This document shows, one piece after another, positions 15,511 to 24,700 of a stretch of 51,237 nucleotides of DNA. The notes under the pieces are model-generated. The model saw only the letters and a list, made by a program, of their open reading frames with translations, was not told where the DNA came from and made no database searches. The stretch comes from Pseudopelagicola sp. (GTDB lineage: Bacteria; Pseudomonadota; Alphaproteobacteria; Rhodobacterales; Rhodobacteraceae), in contig JAPHRE010000051.1 in the NCBI GenBank assembly GCA_026195905.1, positions 1 to 51,237 of the forward strand. The letters are read 5' to 3'. The position numbers and the translations under genes were made by a program. The first letter of the stretch is position 1. Each line of letters opens with the position of its first letter.

Positions 15511-17049
15511 AAACCGATCCTGCGCCTAATCCTTGGCGATCAACTGACCCAATCCCTTCCGATCCTGACCGAGGGCGATCCATCCCGCGATGTGATCCTC
15601 ATGGCCGAGGTCATGGGCGAAGCAACCTACGTGCGCCACCACAAGAAAAAGATCGCCCTGATCTTTTCGGCTATGCGCCATTTCGCCGACGAGCTGCGCG
15701 CCCTTGGTTGGACCGTGCACTATATTGCCTATGACGCGACCGCACCGATCGCCGCCCTCTACGACGCGGTTGAAATGACTCTGGCCCAAGGCGATTTTGC
15801 CTCGGTATCCGTCACTGAACCCGCCGAACACCGCCTCATGTTAGAGATGGCCGGTTGGTCAGACCGCCTTGGCCGGCCCGTCGAAATCCTCTCTGACTCG
15901 CGGTTTCTCTGTGACCACGAAACGTTTCGCAACTGGGCCGAGGGCCGCAAGCAATTGCGCATGGAGTTTTTCTATCGCGAGATGCGGCGGCGTCATAACA
16001 TCCTCATGGACGGCAAAGACCCGGTTGGCGGGCAATGGAACTATGACGCCGAGAACCGCAAACCGCCCAAAGACGGCCTCGACATTCCCGCCCCCTACAA
16101 GCTCCGACCGGACGAAACGACCGATGCCGTGCTCTCCCTCGTCGAGGATGCCTTCCCCGACCATTTCGGCGACCTGCACCCGTTTCATTTCGCCGTGACA
16201 CGGGCCGACGCGCTTGAGGTGCTTGATCATTTCATCGCCGAACGCCTGCCCCGCTTTGGCGACTATCAGGATGCCATGCTGACGGGTGAGCCGTGGATGT
16301 ATCACAGCCACCTTGGGTTTCACCTCAACTGCGGCCTCCTCCTGCCGATCGAATGCATCCGCGCCGCCGAACGCGCCTATCATGACGGGCACGCGCCCCT
16401 GAACGCGGTCGAGGGGTTCATTCGCCAAATTCTCGGCTGGCGCGAATATGTGCGCGGGATCTATTGGCTACGAATGCCCGGCTACGCGACCGAGAACGCC
16501 CTTGGCGCAAACCGCCTCCTGCCGCCGCTCTACTGGGGGGCGCCAACGCAGATGAACTGCCTCGCGCAATGTGTCGGCGAGACCCGTAAATGGGCCTATG
16601 CGCATCATATCCAACGGCTCATGGTGCTTGGCAACTTCGCCCTCCTGGCGGGCCTTGCGCCGCAAGAGGTCAACGAATGGTATCTGATCGTCTACGCAGA
16701 TGCCTATGAATGGGTCGAGATGCCCAACGTCTCGGGCATGGTGCTCTTTGCAGATGGCGGCCTTCTCGCGTCCAAGCCCTACGCCGCAAGCGGTGCCTAC
16801 ATCAATCGCATGTCGGATTACTGTAAATCCTGCCGCTATAGCCCGACCAAGAAAAACGGCCCCGACGCCTGCCCGTTCAACTATCTCTACTGGGATTTCC
16901 TTGACCGCAACGCCGACCGCCTTGGCAAAAACCCGCGCCTTGCCATGCCCTACCGAACCCTTGCGCGCATGAGCGACGACAAGCGCAGCGCAAACCGCGA
17001 TGATGCCGCCCGCTTCCTACGCGCGCTCGACCGGGGCGATACGGTCTAG
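15505..17049 (+). CDS. FeS-type (6-4) photolyase / bacterial cryptochrome (PhrB/CryB family)
   Basis: A 514-residue flavoprotein of the FeS-BCP group, related to Agrobacterium PhrB and Rhodobacter CryB. The N-terminal LRLILGDQLTQSL is typical. Four cysteines that would hold the 4Fe-4S cluster are present: C352, C440, C443 and C456, matching PhrB spacing exactly. FAD and antenna-binding regions (GGQWNYDAENRKP, YHSHLGFHLNCGLL, GWREYVRGIYW) are intact. Members repair (6-4) photoproducts or act as light sensors; which applies here is unknown. Its stop codon and that of the convergent hydantoinase gene share the bases CTAG. Confidence 0.92.
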   Translation: MTKPILRLILGDQLTQSLPILTEGDPSRDVILMAEVMGEATYVRHHKKKIALIFSAMRHFADELRALGWTVHYIAYDATAPIAALYDAVEMTLAQGDFASVSVTEPAEHRLMLEMAGWSDRLGRPVEILSDSRFLCDHETFRNWAEGRKQLRMEFFYREMRRRHNILMDGKDPVGGQWNYDAENRKPPKDGLDIPAPYKLRPDETTDAVLSLVEDAFPDHFGDLHPFHFAVTRADALEVLDHFIAERLPRFGDYQDAMLTGEPWMYHSHLGFHLNCGLLLPIECIRAAERAYHDGHAPLNAVEGFIRQILGWREYVRGIYWLRMPGYATENALGANRLLPPLYWGAPTQMNCLAQCVGETRKWAYAHHIQRLMVLGNFALLAGLAPQEVNEWYLIVYADAYEWVEMPNVSGMVLFADGGLLASKPYAASGAYINRMSDYCKSCRYSPTKKNGPDACPFNYLYWDFLDRNADRLGKNPRLAMPYRTLARMSDDKRSANRDDAARFLRALDRGDTV

Positions 17050-19052
17050 CCTTCGGTAATCCTTGGTCGCCCCGACGCCTCAACCGTGACCATGCCCTGA
17101 ATAAAAACCTCGCGCCCCTCAGCCTCGACGCTTTTGAGATCACGGGCGACCACAAGGCGCACATCTTGCGCCCCGGCCGCCTCGGCCTCTATCTGCGCCC
17201 GCGCAGAAAGATACGTTTCAAGGCGTGTTAGAGCCTGTTTCAGCTCCGCAAAATCCTCTGGCCCTTGTTCAAGGTGAACCCGGAACCGGCCCTCGACAGG
17301 CACGCTCACTTCGCCGCTTTGGCGGATCGTGACCCGTCCCACAACCGCGCCAATCGCATTCGCAACCCCCGCATGGCGCGGCAAGTCCATCGCACAGCCA
17401 AGACGCGCACCAACCGCCGGATAATAGCTCGCCGCCGAGGCCCCAAGGCCGATTACCGGCTGGTTTAGCCCCGCATCAATCCGCAAAATCCCCCGATGCC
17501 CCTCTAGCCCGCGCTGCATCAACACATGCCGCGCAAGCGCCTCGGGCGCGCCCTCAAACGCGGCCTCTTCCTCGGCAAAAGCAGTCTCTAACAAAGCGAA
17601 TACGGTCTGCTCTGTCAATTGATCGACAATCATCCGCGCCATATCCTCCGCCTCCGGCGCGAGCCGATTGCCCGATCCCGTCCGCCGCCGCCCAAACAAG
17701 CGAAGCGCCTTCTCCGCCGCGTCCCGGTCCCATACCGCCACCGTGCCAAGCACATGGCTCGCGTCCGATGGCGTCACGCCTGCGATCTGCACACCCCCGC
17801 GCTCGACCAAACGGCGGAGCAGTTTTTGCTCAATCCGCGTGCGAATAACCTCTCCCAAGGGACGGACGCCGCCCCCGATCCGCTCAAGAAGCGCCGCCTC
17901 TTTCGGCGCAAGCGCCCCGGCGTCGATCCCCGACACGGCACGAACAAACCGCCCGTCATATTCCCCCGACACGGCCTGACGAAGCTGCGCATCAAGCGCG
18001 CGATGCACCACATCCCGCGCGTCCATCGCCACAAGCGACACCGGCAATACCCGCCTCGGCCCAAGCGTCACGCCGCCCTGTAGCCCCTCAGCGATAAAAT
18101 GCACCTCGCTATCGCCGCCAAGGCCAAAGGTGCGCATAGCGACCGCCTCGACCATTGTGCGATAGGGACCAACCCGCGCGCCTTGCGGGTCAATCGCCGG
18201 ACGTCCATCGCGCAGAACGGCGATATCCGTCGTCGTGCCGCCAATGTCCGAGACAAGCGCATCCTGCGCCCCGGTGAGCCACCGCGCCCCGACAATCGAC
18301 GCCGCCGGGCCGCTGAGGATCGTTTCAATCGGGCGACGCCGCGCGAAATCAGCCGAGATCAACGCCCCATCCCCGCGCACGACCATCAAAGGCGCTGTGA
18401 CGCCCAACTCTCCCAACCGTGCTTCGGCCCGCGAAATCAGCCGATCAATCATCCCGATCAACCGCGCATTGAGAACCGCCGTCAGCGCCCGTTTCGGCCC
18501 GTTGAGTTTTGACGACAGGTGATGCGACGCACTCACCGGGCGGCCTGTGATCTCGCGCACCATCTCTGCCGCACGCTGCTCATGGGCCGGATTGCGCGTC
18601 GCAAATTGCGCGGCGACGGCATAGCCGGACACGTCCCGCCCATGCTCTGCAAGCCACGCCGCCAGCGTCGCCTCATCGAGCGCGACCGCCGGGTCGCCCG
18701 CGTGGTTATGCCCGCCCTCTAGGATCAGAACCGGATCGCCCGCCAAGGCCTCCAAGACGCCATGCTTTTCAAGGTCTCTCTCGGCAAATCCAATCAGGAT
18801 CAACGCCACGCGGCCGCCCTGCCCCTCGACCAAAGCATTCGTCGCCAGCGTCGTTGACAATGACGCAAGCGAGATATCCCCCGGCGCAACATCCGCCTCG
18901 GCCAGAACCGCCGCGACCGCATTGCCAATGCCTTCGGCAAGGTCATGCCGCGTCGTCAACGCCTTGGCCGAGGCCAAAACCTCGCGCTCGTCCTGGATCA
19001 AAACCGCATCCGTATAGGTGCCGCCCGTATCAACCCCGAGTGCTATCACCAT
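17046..19052 (-). CDS. Hydantoinase/oxoprolinase family protein (HyuA-like)
   Basis: A 668-residue protein of the ATP-dependent hydantoinase A/5-oxoprolinase family. The two actin-like ATP-binding motifs are visible: GVDTGGTYTDAVLI at the N terminus and SDIGGTTTDIAVL about residue 265. Family members open the ring of hydantoins or 5-oxoproline, or carboxylate ketones such as acetone. The partner B subunit (HyuB) normally encoded next door is missing here, so the reaction is unclear. The ATG at 19052 follows AAGGGAA. Confidence 0.85.
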   Translation of the reverse strand: MVIALGVDTGGTYTDAVLIQDEREVLASAKALTTRHDLAEGIGNAVAAVLAEADVAPGDISLASLSTTLATNALVEGQGGRVALILIGFAERDLEKHGVLEALAGDPVLILEGGHNHAGDPAVALDEATLAAWLAEHGRDVSGYAVAAQFATRNPAHEQRAAEMVREITGRPVSASHHLSSKLNGPKRALTAVLNARLIGMIDRLISRAEARLGELGVTAPLMVVRGDGALISADFARRRPIETILSGPAASIVGARWLTGAQDALVSDIGGTTTDIAVLRDGRPAIDPQGARVGPYRTMVEAVAMRTFGLGGDSEVHFIAEGLQGGVTLGPRRVLPVSLVAMDARDVVHRALDAQLRQAVSGEYDGRFVRAVSGIDAGALAPKEAALLERIGGGVRPLGEVIRTRIEQKLLRRLVERGGVQIAGVTPSDASHVLGTVAVWDRDAAEKALRLFGRRRTGSGNRLAPEAEDMARMIVDQLTEQTVFALLETAFAEEEAAFEGAPEALARHVLMQRGLEGHRGILRIDAGLNQPVIGLGASAASYYPAVGARLGCAMDLPRHAGVANAIGAVVGRVTIRQSGEVSVPVEGRFRVHLEQGPEDFAELKQALTRLETYLSARAQIEAEAAGAQDVRLVVARDLKSVEAEGREVFIQGMVTVEASGRPRITEG

Positions 19053-19099
19053 TTGCCAGTTCCCTTGTTCGCGCGTCGATCCTGTCTCGAAATCAGGCT

Positions 19100-20173
19100 C
19101 TAATCCTGCCTGTTTCCGACCATTTTAAGACGCTCTTCGGCCCATTGTGCCGCATCGACAACTGTCTCATCCGGGTCGCTTTTCAAACCGCGCACTTGCT
19201 CAAGAAACCCCGGGTCGCCGCTGTTTCCCATTGCATAGAGCACGTTGCGCACAAACCGATTCCGCCCGATCCGCTTGATCGGACTGCCCGAGAATAACGC
19301 CCGAAACGCGGCATCGTCCAAGGACGCCAACTCGGCCAGTTTCGGCGCCACAAGGTCGTCACGGGCGTGATAGCGCATTTCGCGCGCCTCGACGGCGAAT
19401 TTGTTCCACGGGCACGCCGCAAGGCAATCGTCACAGCCATAAATCCGGTTGCCCAAAAGCGGGCGCAACGCTCGGTCCACCGGCCCATGATGCTCAATCG
19501 TCAGATAAGAAATACACCGCCGCGCGTCGATCTTATGCGGCGCGGGAAAGGCGTTCGTCGGGCAGGCATCAAGACAGGCCCGACAAGACCCGCAACGGTC
19601 GATTTCCGCCTCATCAGGGTCTAATTCCAAAGTCGTAAACACCGACCCAATAAAGAACCAAGACCCAAGATCTCGGCTCACGAGGTTGGTATGTTTCCCC
19701 TGCCAACCAAGCCCCGCCGCCTGTCCAAGCGGCTTTTCCGGCACCGGCGCGGTATCGACGAAAATCTTGACCTGCGTCTCGTCTCCCGTCTCAGCAATAA
19801 GCCACCGGGCCAGCCGCTTGAGGCGCTTTTTGACAAGATCGTGGTAATCCTTGTTCTGGGCATAGACCGAGATCGCCCCACGATCCGCCATCCCATGCAC
19901 GGCGGTAGGATCATGCTCGGGCGTGTAACTCTCGCCCAAAACAAGAACCGACCGCGCCTCGGGCCAGAGCGCCGACGGATCGCCCCGCCAATGGGTCCGC
20001 TCCGCGAGCCAGCCCATCTGCCCGTTGTATCCCTTGTCGAGGAACCCCGCCAACCCTTCGGGCACATGCGGCACCGCGTCGGGGCGACAAATACGGCAAA
20101 GGTCAAAACCGATCGCCTTGGCCTCGGCAACAAGCCGCGCCTTGAGGTCAGTCTCAGAAGTCGAGGTCGGCAT
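19100..20173 (-). CDS. queG: Epoxyqueuosine reductase QueG
   Basis: A 357-residue cobalamin-dependent iron-sulfur enzyme that reduces epoxyqueuosine to queuosine in tRNA. Two 4Fe-4S motifs are seen: [16 protein letters not shown] and [13 protein letters not shown]. The catalytic/cobalamin region [24 protein letters not shown] is present, and a HEAT-like helical C terminus follows. The ATG at 20173 lies inside the end of the glutathione S-transferase gene (20-base overlap), so the two are probably co-translated. Confidence 0.93.
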   Translation of the reverse strand: MPTSTSETDLKARLVAEAKAIGFDLCRICRPDAVPHVPEGLAGFLDKGYNGQMGWLAERTHWRGDPSALWPEARSVLVLGESYTPEHDPTAVHGMADRGAISVYAQNKDYHDLVKKRLKRLARWLIAETGDETQVKIFVDTAPVPEKPLGQAAGLGWQGKHTNLVSRDLGSWFFIGSVFTTLELDPDEAEIDRCGSCRACLDACPTNAFPAPHKIDARRCISYLTIEHHGPVDRALRPLLGNRIYGCDDCLAACPWNKFAVEAREMRYHARDDLVAPKLAELASLDDAAFRALFSGSPIKRIGRNRFVRNVLYAMGNSGDPGFLEQVRGLKSDPDETVVDAAQWAEERLKMVGNRQD

Positions 20174-20819
20174 AATGCGCGGGCGGCAGGAAGCCCGGAA
20201 TCTGATCCGCGAGAATAGACCGGAAGGCAGGCCGCGACTTGATCTTGGCATACCAATCCTTGACCGCCGCCGAGCGATTCCAATCCACATCGGAAATGTA
20301 ATCAAGCGACGACAAATGCGCGGCGGCAGCGAAATCCGCATGGCTCATGGCATCCCCCGCAAGCCAACGGCGATGATCGAGAAGCCACGCCATATAATCG
20401 AGGTGATACTTGATCTTCTGCGCGCCTAGCTTGACGTTCTTGCTATCGGGATAGCCAAGCCCCATGACCTTTTTATTGACCCGCTCGTAGAGCAGCTTCG
20501 ACGTCACCTCGTGATGGAACTTGTCGTCGAACCACGCCACCAACCGACGCACCTCATAGCGCGCATCAACATCCTTGGGCATAAGCGGCGTCTCGGGATA
20601 TTTCTCGTCAAGATACTCACAGATCGCCGTGCTTTCTGCCATCATCTTGCCGTCGATCTTGAGAACCGGAACCTTGGCCGCCGGATTGCGACGCAGGAAA
20701 TCGGCGTCCTGTTCCCAATAGCGTTCATCCACAAGCTCGACCTCAATCCGCTTTTCCGCCAGCGTAAGACGGACCTTGCGGCAAAATGGCGAGAGGGGAA
20801 AATGGAACAGGCGATTCAT
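20154..20819 (-). CDS. Glutathione S-transferase family protein
   Basis: A 221-residue cytosolic GST. It has an N-terminal thioredoxin fold ([43 protein letters not shown]) in which VPVL and ES-T form the glutathione site. A helical C-terminal domain follows with [16 protein letters not shown]. The substrate is unknown. It overlaps queG, and both run toward the hydantoinase gene. Confidence 0.9.
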   Translation of the reverse strand: MNRLFHFPLSPFCRKVRLTLAEKRIEVELVDERYWEQDADFLRRNPAAKVPVLKIDGKMMAESTAICEYLDEKYPETPLMPKDVDARYEVRRLVAWFDDKFHHEVTSKLLYERVNKKVMGLGYPDSKNVKLGAQKIKYHLDYMAWLLDHRRWLAGDAMSHADFAAAAHLSSLDYISDVDWNRSAAVKDWYAKIKSRPAFRSILADQIPGFLPPAHYADLDF

Positions 20820-20893
20820 GGGAACTTCACTAGGGTTTTTATCGGTGGTCCCTCAATGCCCGTTCAAGGTCGGGTTTTCAATCCTCGAATAGG

Positions 20894-21619
20894 CTAGGTT
20901 CCGCTTGTGAAACATAGCGCGCGACCATCCTTGTGGATCGTCTCGGCCCCATCGAGGATCTGCGCCGCGCGCGCGCGTAGATCTTGCCCCGGACGTTTCG
21001 CCGAATAGCGTTTCGGCGATGGAAGCACGGCGGCAAGCCGCGCCGCCTGAACCGCTGTCAGCGCTTCTGGACCAACCCCGAAATAGTGCCGCGCCGCCGC
21101 CTCTACGCCAAAAACGCCCTCATCGAACTCGGCGACATTGACGTAAACCTCTAGGATGCGCCTCTTGGTCCAGGCGACTTCGACCAACGGCGTTAGAATC
21201 GCCTCAAGCGCCTTGCGCCCCCAACTCCGGCCCTGCCAAAGATACACGTTCTTGACCGTCTGTTGGCTTAGGGTCGATGCGCCGCGCCCAGCCCCTTCGG
21301 CAAGCGCGACCTTGATCGCCGCCACGTCAAACCCCCAGTGGAGACAAAAATTGGCATCCTCCGCCGCAACAACCGACCGCAGGAAAACTGGCGCAACTTC
21401 CTCAATCTCGACCCATTCGCGATCAACCTGCCCAAGGCGCGTCTTCTCGCTTTGGATCGTCCATGTGGTTGGGGGATCAATGATTCGATAGGCCAGCACG
21501 GCAAAGATCGTCAACGACACGACCCAGACCGCGATTCGTCGCAACGGTCGGCGCACACGCCGCCAAAGCCGTCTGCCGAGCCCCTCCCGTTTCGCTTTCT
21601 TGGTCTTTGCCTTGGCCAT
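20894..21619 (-). CDS. mtgA: Monofunctional biosynthetic peptidoglycan transglycosylase
   Basis: A 241-residue GT51 enzyme that polymerises lipid II into glycan strands at the inner membrane. It has a basic N terminus, one membrane helix (about residues 28-46) and the GT51 signatures: catalytic E87 in AAEDANF, GASTLSQQTVKN, and VYVNVAEFDEGVFGVEAAARHYFG. It lacks a transpeptidase domain. The ATG at 21619 gives the normal family N terminus; the longer frame upstream does not match. Confidence 0.92.
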   Translation of the reverse strand: MAKAKTKKAKREGLGRRLWRRVRRPLRRIAVWVVSLTIFAVLAYRIIDPPTTWTIQSEKTRLGQVDREWVEIEEVAPVFLRSVVAAEDANFCLHWGFDVAAIKVALAEGAGRGASTLSQQTVKNVYLWQGRSWGRKALEAILTPLVEVAWTKRRILEVYVNVAEFDEGVFGVEAAARHYFGVGPEALTAVQAARLAAVLPSPKRYSAKRPGQDLRARAAQILDGAETIHKDGRALCFTSGT

Positions 21620-21700
21620 GAAACCCTTCTGTTCAAAATCCTCTCGGGCATAAGGCGCTCTGCGGTATGACGCAACCGCGTCAGCCGACCCACCGCCCAT

Positions 21701-21732
21701 AAAAAAGCCCCGCCGAGTTTCCCGGCAGGGCC
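21701..21732 (-). terminator. Rho-independent terminator of gltB
   Basis: On the minus strand GGCCCTGCCGGG pairs with CTCGGCGGGGC over AAA and is followed by TTTTTT. It begins 23 bases after the gltB stop. Confidence 0.9.
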
Positions 21733-21755
21733 AATCTTGTATCAAAACGCGGTAT

Positions 21756-24700
21756 TTATTCCGCTGGCATCGCCTCCGGCTCTTCCGAAAGCGGCGCCGG
21801 CAGGTGCGCCAGCATCTCTTTCGGACAGACCTGAAGGAAGTTGGCCTTCTCGATATCCCAATGCTGAAGAATATCCGCTGCCTTACGGCTTCCGGTCTCT
21901 TTCACGTGGCGTTCGATAAGACCTTTAAGCTGATCTTCCCAATGCGAAACCGTGACCGGGCAAATAACCAGCGTCTCAAGGTTCATGACATTTTCTGCCT
22001 TACCCTCGGGATCATGAAGATAGGCCATGCCGCCGGTCATCCCGGCGCCAAAGTTGGCACCGATCTCTCCAAGGATAACCGCAATACCGCCGGTCATATA
22101 TTCGCACCCGTTCGAGCCACAGCCCTCAACCACAACCTTTGCGCCCGAGTTGCGCACGGCGAAACGCTCGCCCGCACGGCCCGCAGCAAAGAGATGGCCA
22201 TCGGTCGCCCCATAAAGCACGGTGTTGCCGATGATCGTATTGTCCGACGCCGTGAGCGGGCTAACCTGCGGCGGACGCACGACAACCGTGCCCCCCGAAA
22301 GACCCTTGGCCACATAGTCATTGGCATCCCCCGAGACTTCGATCTTGAGACCCGGCGCCGCAAAGGCCCCAAGCGACTGACCCGCCGACCCGGTGAGCTT
22401 GACCGTCAGGTGATCTTCCTGAAGCGCGTTGCGCATCCCAAAGTTGCGCACGATATGGCTCGAGGTGCGCGTTCCCACGGTTCGGTGCGTGTTCTGCACG
22501 GCATAGGAAAGCTGCATCTTCTCGCCATCCTCAAGGAAGCGATGCGCGTCGCGGACGATTTCCGCATCAAGCGTATCCGGCACGGCATTCCGGGGTTTGT
22601 TGCGGTCATAAACGATGTCTTTGGCCCCATCGACCGTGATGAGAAGCGGGTTGAGGTCGAGATCGTCAAGATGCGCCGCCCCTCGGCTCACCTGTGCAAG
22701 AAGATCTGCGCGCCCGATCACCTCGTCGATGCTCCGTGCCCCGATAGAGGCGAGGATTTCGCGCACTTCCTGCGCATAGAAGGTGATGAGGTTCACAACC
22801 TTGTCGGCACTTCCCGAATATTTCGCGCGAAGCTCCGGGTCTTGTGTGCAGACCCCGACCGGACAAGTGTTGCTCTGACACTGACGCACCATGATACAGC
22901 CCATCGCGATAAGCGCGGCGGTGCCGATGCCGTATTCCTCGGCCCCCATCATTGCCGCCATGACAATATCGCGCCCCGTGCGCAGACCGCCATCGGTCCG
23001 AAGCGTCACACGGCTGCGCAGGTTGTTCATCGCAAGCACCTGATGCGCCTCGGTAAGACCCATCTCCCACGGCAGACCCGCATATTTTATCGAGGTCGCG
23101 GGCGATGCCCCCGTGCCACCATTGTGGCCGGAAATGAGGATCACATCCGCCTTGGCCTTGGCCACACCGGCCGCAATCGTGCCAACACCCGACGACGCCA
23201 CAAGCTTGACCGTGACCTTGCAACGCGGGTTGATCTGTTTGAGGTCATAGATCAATTGCGCAAGGTCTTCGATCGAATAGATATCGTGGTGCGGCGGCGG
23301 AGAAATAAGCGTAACGCCCTTCGTCGAATGCCGCAGACGCGCAATCAGATCGGTGACTTTCATCCCCGGAAGCTGACCGCCCTCACCGGGCTTTGCGCCC
23401 TGTGCGACCTTGATCTCAAGCTCTTCACACTGGTTGAGGTATTCCGCCGTGACGCCGAAACGGCCCGACGCAACCTGTTTGATCTTGGCCGACGGGTTGT
23501 CGCCATTCGGCTCCGGCACAAAATGCGCCGGATCTTCCCCGCCCTCGCCGGAATCCGACTTGGCCCCGATCCGGTTCATCGCCACATTGAGCGTCTTATG
23601 CGCCTCCGGGCTAAGCGCCCCAAGCGACATACCCGGCGTTACGAAACGCTTACGGATCGCGGTAATCGATTCGACCTCTTCAAGCGGGACCGGCTTGCCA
23701 ATCGGCTTGATGTCGAGCAGATCGCGCAGGTGGATCGGCGGATTGCTCCGCATCGCCCCCGAATACTGCTTCCAAAGCTCATAAGACGCCTTGTTACAGG
23801 CCGCCTGCATAAGGTGCATCGTCTGCGCGCCCCATGCGTGCGTTTCGCCCGATTTCCGCGCTTTGTAAAATCCGCCAACCGGCAGAACATCCTGATCTGA
23901 TTTGAACCCCTGCGCGTGGATTTCTTCGACCTTGCGCTGGATACCGCTGACCCCGATGCCCGAAATACGGCTCGTCATGCCGGGGAAGAACTCGGCGCAC
24001 ATCGCACGGCTGAGGCCCACCGCCTCAAAGTTAAGACCGCCACGATAGGACGAGATGACCGAAATCCCCATCTTCGCCATGATCTTCAAAAGCCCCTGAT
24101 CAATCGCCTCACGATACCGCGCCACGGCGGTCGTAAGATCCATGTCGAGAAGCCCGCGTTCGATCCGCTCTGCAAGGCTATCCGCGGCAAGGTAGGGGTT
24201 GACCACGGTCGCTCCCGCCCCGATCAGCACGGCAAAATAATGCGGGTCGATACATTCCGCCGACCGCACGTTGAGCGAACAGAAGGTCCGTAACCCGTTG
24301 CCCGTCAGGTGACTATGCACCGCACTCGTGGCAAGGATCATCGGCATCGCAACACGGGTCTCGCCCTGTGCCTCGTCGCTCAGGATGAGATGCCCCGCGC
24401 CCGACCGCACCGCATCTTCGGCCTCGGCCCGGATACGCGCAAGGCCTGCCTGAAGCGCGCCCGCGCCCTCATCCGCCCCAAAGGTGCAGTCGATCCGAAC
24501 CACGGTATCATCAAACGCCGCAAGAAGTTTTTCGAACTGGGCATTGCCGACAAACGGGCTTTCAAGCATGACGATTTCCGTCTGCGACCCGTCCTCATCA
24601 AGCACGTTCTTCAGGTTCCCAAACCGCGTCTTAAGGCTCATGACGCGGTATTCGCGAAGCGAGTCGATCGGCGGGTTTGTCACCTGGCTAAAGTTCTGAC

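Noticed and set aside
21804-23900. A 698-codon open frame antisense to gltB
   Set aside because: It is a shadow of gltB codon bias; it is rich in Arg and His and has no recognisable domain.
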